NCBI GenBank assembly: GCA_026770585.1
Contig: MU646480.1
Span: 412,082 to 428,212 of the forward strand
Source of the DNA: Baffinella frigidus
Lineage: Eukaryota; Cryptophyceae; Cryptomonadales; Baffinellaceae
Direction of reading: 5' to 3'
Length of the DNA: 16,131 bases
In this document: positions 6,934-12,176 of the stretch, piece by piece
How positions within the stretch are numbered: the stretch's first letter is position 1
Layout of the letters: each line of letters begins with the position of its first letter
Program-made: the position numbers and the translations under genes
Notes under the pieces: generated by a model
Databases searched by the model: none
What the model saw: the letters and a program-made list of their open reading frames with translations, nothing else
What the model was told of the DNA's origin: nothing

Positions 6934-9146
6934 GTGAACCTAAACCCTACGCCCGAAACAAAACCCCGAAACACTAAACGCTGAAAAACTAGCCCCTAAC
7001 TCCTAAACCCTACACCCTACACCCTAAACCATAAAGCCTGAACCCTCAACCCTCAACCCTCAACCCTAAACCTAAAACCAAAAACCAAAAACCAAAAACC
7101 TAAACCCTGTACCCTCCACCCTACACACAAACCCCTGAACCCTAAAACCTAAACCCTAAAACCTAAACCCTGAACCCTAAACCCTAAACCCTAAACCCTA
7201 CACCCTAAACCCTAGACCCTCAATGATGAACCCTAAACCCTTCACCCTAAACCCTAACCCCTAAAACCTGAACCCTCAACCCAAAACCCTCAACTCCAAA
7301 CCCTAAACCCTAAGCCCTAAACCTTAAACCCTCAATTTTAAACCCTGAACCCTGAACCCTAAGCCCTAAACCCAAAACCCTCAATTCTAAACCCTAAACT
7401 CTAAACGCTGGACCCTAAACCCTCAACCTTAAATCCTCAACCCTGAACCCTTAACCCTAAACCCAAGACCCTAAACCATCAATTCTAAACACTCAACTCT
7501 AAACTCTGAACCCTAAACCCCAAACCCTGAACCCTAACCCCTAAACCCTAATCCCTGAACCCTGAACCTTAAACCCCAAACCCCAAATAATGAAACCTGA
7601 TCCCGAACCCCTGAACCCTCAACCCTCAACCCCAAACCCTCAACCCTCAACCCCAAACCCTGAACCCTAAACCCTCAATCCTGACCCCTAAACCCTAAAC
7701 GCCAAACCCTGAACACTAAATCTTAAACCTTAAACCTAAAACCAAAACCCTGAACCCTACACCTTACACCCTACACCCTGAACCCTTAACCCTCAACCCT
7801 AAACTCTCAGTTTTTAACCCTAAACCATAAACCCTGAACCCTAAACCATGTACCCTAAACCCTGAACCCCAAACCCTAAACCCTAAACTCTAAACCCTAA
7901 ACCCTAAACCCTAAACCCTAAACCCTCAAGCATCAACCCTAAACCCTGAACCTCAAACCCCAAACCCTGAACCCTAAACCCTAAACCCTAGACCCTAAAC
8001 CCCAAACCCTAAACCCAAACCCCAAACCCCCACACCCCCAACCCTAAACCTTAAACCCTAAACCTCAAACCCCAACCCCCAACCCCCAAATCCTAAACCC
8101 CCAAACCCCACACCCCAAATCCCAAACGACAAACCCCAAACCCTAAACCCCAAGCCCCAAACCCCAAACCCTAAACCCTAAACCCCACACCCTAAACCCT
8201 TAACCCCAAACCTCAAACTTCAAACCCCAAACCCTACACCCCAAACCAGGAGGTTTCTTCGTGAGGGACGTGCACGTGTGGGATACGGAGACGGGGGACC
8301 TTCTCCTGAGCTTCGATGGGCACGCGTCACGGCTCCGTTCACTGGCCTTATCCCCTGATGGCCGCATCATCGCGGGCTCCCCTTTCCACAAGAACGGTTC
8401 AGGGTGCGTGCGATTACTGATTACTGAATTTATTAAAGAGGTTTCGCCGTTATTGCCTAACCCGTGCCTTAACCAGACCATGATCGGTCCATGTTATACC
8501 CCGCCTGTGGGACGCGGCGAGCGGCGCGCACGTCCGCACCATCGCCCAGGACAAAGGCTTCTACACGTTCTTCTTCTTCGGGCGCGACTTCTTTCGAGAC
8601 TAGAGGTTCGTGGCTTTTGCGATGGGGCACCACGAGCGTCTAGGGGCGGGGTCGCGCGTGCAGGGGCTTGAACCCGAGGTGGTGCGGATGGTGCTCGAGG
8701 CTGTGGACGGCGAGCTCTGCACAGGCGATGCCACGGGGGCGAGTGTTGCTTCCCCCCTTGGCGGGGAGGAGGAGGATGCTTGGAGCGAGAGCTCCCTAGG
8801 AGAGTCGGAACGGGACGGGTCGGGGGAGGAGGAGGAGGAGGAGGAGGATGACGACGACGACGACGACGAGGTCGGTCGGGGCGAGCAAGTCCAGCAAGAC
8901 CCACTTCTCCTCGGAAATAGGGGCTGCTCCTTCTCGTACGGCAGTGCTGGTATCCTGAAACTGAAACACGAAACACGAAACACGAAACACGAAACACCAA
9001 ACACCAAACACCAAACTCTAAACACCAACCCCCAACCCCCAACCCCCAACTCCCAATCAGCAACCACTAAACCGCACACGCAAAACCCTACTCCCTGAAA
9101 CCTTAACCACACAGCGCACGTCGAAGCGATTTTGACTAACCCATAA
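6192..9146 (+). CDS. WD40-repeat protein, spliced; reading frame damaged or non-canonical
   Basis: Exons proposed: 6192-6933, 8253-~8412, ~8504-8949 and 9115-9146. The start ATG at 6192 has a strong context (CACAGCCATGG) and is preferred over the upstream ATG at 6120. WD40 blades are visible by their S-P-D-G and W-D signatures: residues 27-60 (KLWD), 86-125 (VFDT), 132-172 (VCVW), 187-222 (KIWD), then VHVWD and RLWD in exons 2 and 3. WD40 propellers act as protein-interaction scaffolds, and no specific partner is indicated. After the last blade come a HHERLGAGSRVQGL segment, a Glu/Asp run and a short C-terminal exon. Two problems remain: no GT-AG pair joins exons 2 and 3 in frame, and TAG at 8601-8603 interrupts exon 3. 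This is either a decaying gene, a sequence error, or unusual splicing. Confidence 0.75.
6934..8252 (+). repeat. 1.3-kb intron made of degenerate CCCTAAA repeats
   Basis: Nearly the whole intron is telomere-type CCCTAAA with many variants (CCCTGAA, CCCTCAA, CCCCAAA), drifting to CCCCAAAC-rich units near the 3' end. C-rich strand equals sense strand. Runs of perfect CCCTAAA (for example 7900-7925) suggest local re-expansion. The units supply CTAAAC and CTAAC strings resembling branch-point consensus just upstream of the acceptor. Confidence 0.85.
8253..8412 (+). CDS. WD40 gene exon 2
   Basis: Encodes VRDVHVWDTETGDLLLSF then a GH and SPDG signature, so one full WD40 blade. The 3' boundary is uncertain. 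The coding similarity continues through NGSGCVR (to ~8412), past the donor-like GTGCGT sites at 8404 and 8408. Confidence 0.7.
8504..8949 (+). CDS. WD40 gene exon 3 with in-frame TAG
   Basis: Opens with LWDAASGAHVRTI, the continuation of the blade begun in exon 2, then FYTFFFFGRDFFRD and TAG at 8601-8603. The same frame stays open after it for 346 bases and looks protein-like: RFVAFAMGHHERLGAGS, then LEPEVVRMVLEAV, then a polyGlu/polyAsp block (8826-8870). Because frame and composition persist, the TAG may be a recent nonsense change, a sequence error or the true end of a shorter product. TAG appears to be a normal stop in the CAF1 gene of this window, which argues against reassignment. Confidence 0.55.
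8950..9114 (+). other. Candidate U12-type (minor spliceosome) intron
   Basis: The 5' end GTATCCTGAA matches the rigid U12 donor core GTATCCT, and CCTTAAC at 9101-9107 matches the U12 branch-point core, with CACACAG closing the intron at 9114. The branch-to-acceptor distance (~8 nt) is slightly short for the class. Splicing keeps frame (phase 1) and gives a terminal exon ending AHVEAILTNP and stop. The interior is A/C repeats (AACACGAA, AACACCAA, AACCCCC). CCTTAAC could arise by chance in such sequence. Confidence 0.4.
9115..9146 (+). CDS. WD40 gene terminal exon
   Basis: Ten codons and TAA, joined in frame to G at 8949. The short length means support comes mainly from the acceptor (CCACACAG) and the maintained frame. 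Confidence 0.4.
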
Positions 9147-9341
9147 GCGATCAAACCTTGGACCGTACGGTAGGCAATCCGTGGGGACATTATCGGGTTC
9201 CTACGGATAAGGTAACGGAACATTCCTTAGATGTGACGATTGTTTCCCTGTGTAGCCCGCTGTGTGGACCCCCCACCCCCCACTCTGAACCCTAAACCCT
9301 ATCCTAAACTTTGACCCCAAAACCTGAAACCTGAACCGCAG
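9147..9341 (+). other. 3' flank of WD40 gene, then short CCCTAAA-type tract
   Basis: No gene to about 9280. From about 9284 to 9341 there are CCCTAAA/CCTGAAA-like units ending CCTGAACCGCAG, an intron-like 3' end immediately before the exon candidate at 9342. Confidence 0.5.
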
Positions 9342-9418
9342 TACAGATGGAATACCCACCCGACAGACAGGTGTTGGACAAGCTGGAAAGAAGGTACTGG
9401 AAGGCGAAAGCTGTCAAG
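9342..9418 (+). CDS. Orphan exon candidate, unknown gene
   Basis: Bounded by CCGCAG at 9341 and AAG-GTTCGT at 9418/9419. In the frame starting CAG ATG it reads YPPDRQVLDKLERRYWKAKA, which is charged and protein-like. LERRYWK is reminiscent of the LERKYWKN stretch ahead of the JmjC domain in KDM4-type demethylases, but the match is too short to name a family. No second exon is visible; a foldback element begins at about 9423. Confidence 0.35.
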
Positions 9419-9422
9419 GTTC

Positions 9423-9680
9423 GTCCCCCCCCGCACCCGGAGGCAAAAAGGGCTACAGAATCTGAAGACCATATCTGGTCTTCGCAGAAACACACTTTCG
9501 CAACGTTTCACGTCTACACGGGCACCTTTTTCGAGGTAAAGAAGTAAATTTTCGATGTTTTCTGATCATTTTGGACACTAATTTCAAATTTTGTTTCTTT
9601 ATGTGAAAACACACAACGTTTCACGAATATCCTTCGTGAAAACGTAGCCCTTTTGGTATCCGGGTGCGCCCCCCCACTCG
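9423..9680. mobile_element. Foldback element with ~35-bp ends (CGCACCCGG family)
   Basis: The left arm 9423-9456 and right arm 9644-9680 are imperfect inverted repeats sharing CGCACCCGGA and AAAAGGGCTAC. Inside are hairpins GAAGACCA/TGGTCTTC (9465-9484) and CGTTTCACGAA/TTCGTGAAAACG (about 9617-9644), and a direct repeat CAACGTTTCACG (about 9499 and 9613). The interior is AT-rich with no credible ORF. Confidence 0.65.
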
Positions 9681-9798
9681 AATAGTTTCCGACGCCTTCG
9701 TGAAGGAATAATGGCGCCAAGCCCCGCACAAATTTTGTATGGGACACGACCATGGACACGACCAGTGGATTAAATGTCCATTAAAGGTATTTAGGGGG

Positions 9799-9834
9799 TC
9801 ACTTCTTGCGGGCTTTGAACACCTCCTGGTGAGA
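9799..9834 (+). repeat. Dispersed repeat, copy 2 (partner at 3895-3935)
   Basis: Inverted copy of 3895-3935, sharing GGGCTTTGAACACCTCCT. It is followed at once by a two-unit ~24-bp tandem repeat (GATGGGAA, then CYCTACACCCCTTAAG) that contains the next foldback's end. Confidence 0.6.
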
Positions 9835-9847
9835 TGGGAAACCCTAC

Positions 9848-9975
9848 ACCCCTTAAGATGGGAACCTCTACACCCCTTAAGTGGCCAGTAGGCACCGACG
9901 CCCTACCGTAGGGTCCCAGGACCTGCCTAGGACTTGTCGGGGGTCAATTTTGACCTCCTGGCCACTTGAGGGATA
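9848..9975. mobile_element. Foldback element, CCCTTAAGTGG-end family, copy 2
   Basis: The left end is duplicated (ACCCCTTAAG at 9848 and CCCCTTAAGTGG at 9873-9884), as in copy 2121-2244. The right end CCACTTGAGGGATA is at 9962-9975. The interior is collinear with 2142-2244 (CAGTAGGC, CTACCGTAGGG, CCTGCCTAGGAC, TCGGGGGTCAATTTTG). Both copies therefore share the same duplicated-end architecture. Confidence 0.75.
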
Positions 9976-10183
9976 CTGTACAGCATTCCCCGAGACCACG
10001 GCAACCTTGGCGTGGGGAGCATGGTGTGTGGATATCTAGGCTCTAAGGGCATCTAAGGACGCAAGGTTATGAGGACGTCAACGTAGATTCACGTAGGCCT
10101 CCGAAGTAGATTCACTCAGGCCTGTAGCGTCCAAATGGTGCGACGGACAGGACGCGCATCGCAAGCTGTGTTCTTTAGGTCCT
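9976..10183. other. Unassigned; short tandem repeat
   Basis: No gene seen. About 10085-10120 holds a two-unit ~23-bp repeat, GTAGATTCAC followed by AGGCCT. Confidence 0.4.
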
Positions 10184-10614
10184 TTAGGTTCTTCGAGCTC
10201 CCAACATAGGCGGACACCGGAACTGGTTCTGTAGAAAGGCCATGCTTCCTTTCGGATCACATCAAGCCCCCCTGTACAGAGGATCCGGTGTTCCACAACG
10301 TTCTGTAGAAAAGCGAAGGACAGGCAGTATCCGGAGGATTTTCTGCAGATAAGTTCCAGTGTCCGCCTACATGTATGTTGAGAGCTCGAGGAACCTAAAT
10401 GTCCTTAAGGATGGTGCAGGGGGATTGATGTGATCCGAAAGGAAGAATGCCCTTCTTATGATAATTATCCCTTAAGTGCCCATGCCCACAAATTTGAGGG
10501 CCTAGAGGTCCTAGGCAGGCCCTAGGGCCCTACCGTAGGGCGTATGAGCCTACTGGGCACTTAAGGGATAACAGGTTCCAGTGTCCGCCAATGTTGGGAG
10601 CTCGAAGAACCTAA
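10184..10614. repeat. Scrambled inverted repeat blocks, interrupted by a foldback
   Basis: Block 1 (TTAGGTTCTTCGAGCTC, then CGGACACYGGAAC) occurs plus at 10184-10225, minus at about 10351-10399 and minus at about 10573-10614. Block 2 (TTCCTTTCGGATCACATCAA, then CCCCCTG) occurs plus at about 10246-10274 and minus at about 10417-10446. A third short block, TTCTGTAGAAA, occurs at about 10228 and 10302. The order of blocks differs between strands. The last two block-1 copies are separated by the insertion 10466-10570. Confidence 0.75.
10466..10570. mobile_element. Foldback element, CCCTTAAGTGG-end family, intact insertion
   Basis: The ends TATCCCTTAAGTGCCCA (10466) and TGGGCACTTAAGGGATA (to 10570) are essentially perfect 16-17-bp inverted repeats bounded by TA. 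The interior contains CCTAGAGGTCCTAGG and GCCCTACCGTAGGGCG palindromes. It sits inside the scrambled repeat block and is the cleanest member of the family here. A TA target duplication would fit Tc1/mariner-type mobilisation, which is inference. Confidence 0.8.
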
Positions 10615-10670
10615 CGGGGATCCAACAAGAATGCATGACGGCGGGAAACACGTGCACACCATCTACAGGA

Positions 10671-10759
10671 GTACCTCGCTCACAAGAAGACGCCGCCGCC
10701 CCCAGGACCACCAGAGGGCCCTAGGCACAGCCCTGGCGGTTTCTTATGAGCGAGGCACT
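10671..10759. mobile_element. Foldback element, CCTCGCTCATAAG-end family
   Basis: Left end GTACCTCGCTCACAAGAAG (10671-10689) and right end GGTTTCTTATGAGCGAGGCA (about 10738-10757) enclose a short interior with CCCAGGACCACCAGAGGGCC. It is shorter than the 3958-4592 copies. Confidence 0.65.
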
Positions 10760-10826
10760 CATACACACGGATAGCCGACCCTCCAACAGACGCGTTCTCC
10801 CCTTGCTAACACACATCACACATTCA

Positions 10827-11049
10827 TAGGGTAACGGCCTGAAAATGAGGTAGTTAGGCATACGGCATTGCCTAGGACCTCCTACCGTAGGCCGAGGGAT
10901 CCTAGGACATGGGTAGTTAGGCATACGCCATTGCCTAGGACCTCCTACCGTAGGCCGAGGGATCCTAGGACCAAAAAGTCTCGGCCTACGGTAGGAGGTC
11001 CTAGGCAATGCCGTAGGCCTAACTACCCCATTTTCAGGCCGTTACCCTA
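10827..11049. mobile_element. 223-bp palindromic foldback element (GGGTAACGGCCTG ends)
   Basis: The 70-bp arms at 10827-10896 and 10980-11049 are reverse complements with two mismatches. Both ends are TA-bounded (TAGGGTAACGG and its complement). Between the arms lies a tandem direct duplicate of arm sequence (about 10913-10972: GTAGTTAGGCATACG, CATTGCCTAGGACC, TCCTACCGTAGG). The core motifs CCTAGGACC and CTACCGTAGG are shared with the two other foldback families. Confidence 0.85.
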
Positions 11050-12059
11050 TTAACATCCCCGCCTCCGCAACACGCGATCACACGCGCGTCCCCGTAAGTG
11101 CCTGTATTTGATTCAACACACCGCCTTGAACACACCGCCTTGATTCAACACGCCGCCGCCCACTACGCCCGCGCAGGCGGGTCACTCGTTGCCTGTGAAC
11201 CACGTCGTCGGCGCCCCCCCCCTGCGATCGCCACACCCCGATTAGCCAACGAGGAGTCTCAAGAGGAATCTCATAAGCCAACTCGGAGTCTGCAGGGGGA
11301 TTGGATAAGCCATCTCGGAGTCTGAAGGGGGGTAAGCTGACTAGGAGTGTGAAGGGGCACGTGAATACACGTACCGTACCACTCTATGGTAGGAGAGTAG
11401 GGAGAGTCTTTTGAATAACCAACCAATCAATTAGTTAGTCGATCAATTTTCAAGTGTTCAAGCAGGTTGCATGTGGAGCAATGGGAGCAAACGATCGGGT
11501 AAGGTGGCGTATCCCTGGCAGAGGCCGACCCACACACAAACAGCCAACCAGTCTCATCTCGGAACACACCAGAATCTGTCCTGATAAAAAGGCGTAAGAT
11601 AGCATCATTTGATGCCTAAAATAGCATTTACACCCTTACCTTCCGCGTGGGGAGCCTAAGATAGCGGGACAGATTCTGTCTTGTTCCGAAATCAAATCGA
11701 ACAGCCAAGCAATGAAGCAGCCACGCATCGATTGCACGCGGGCGGGGGCTGAGCGTACCCCTGGCATAGGCAATGAACAAGCCAACGGATCGAACGACCA
11801 CGCCACCAATCCACCGCACGCAGTTTCCACCTCGGGGAAAGCGGTCGGTGTACGGTCTTGGGCGTACCCCTAATCCCCACCGAAGTCAATACCGCAGACA
11901 CATCTACCCTGATTTGAACAGTGATTTCAGCGCGTTGCCCTGATAATGTACTACCCTGATTTCAGCGCGGTGCCCTGAGAACGTGGGAGAGCAAGCGATC
12001 AGGGCAGGGGAAGTACCTGTGGCCTCCGTACAGCCCCCCCCACTGACCCCCCTGACCCC
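11050..12059. other. Repeat-rich 3' flank of the CAF1 gene
   Basis: No gene recognised. Contents: a TTGATTCAACAC and CACCGCC repeat (11107-11160); diverged ~33-bp units AAGCCA, CTCGGAGTCTG, AGGGG (about 11245-11355); an inverted repeat TCGGAACA and CAGAATCTGTCC (11559-11581 with 11667-11689, 20 of 23 matching); a tandem pair CCTGATTTCAGCGCG (about 11918-11975); and three sequences resembling the CAF1 terminal exon (see findings). Confidence 0.5.
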
Positions 12060-12176
12060 CTAGGACTCGTATGAGCGATGAGCCCCGGTACGGTCGGGCA
12101 CGTACCCCTGGCCGAGGCCGTACAGCACCCCCGCGTACTTGACGTCGTCGATGTTGTTCTCGAAGAACAGCCGCGC
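12060..12176 (-). CDS. CAF1: CAF1 terminal exon
   Basis: Thirty-eight codons and TAG: ARLFFENNIDDVKY, VLYGLG, then a short unconserved tail. Acceptor CTGCACCAG. The conserved YGLG block near the C-terminus is typical of the family. Confidence 0.93.
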   Translation of the reverse strand, partial: ARLFFENNIDDVKYAGVLYGLGQGYVPDRTGAHRSYES

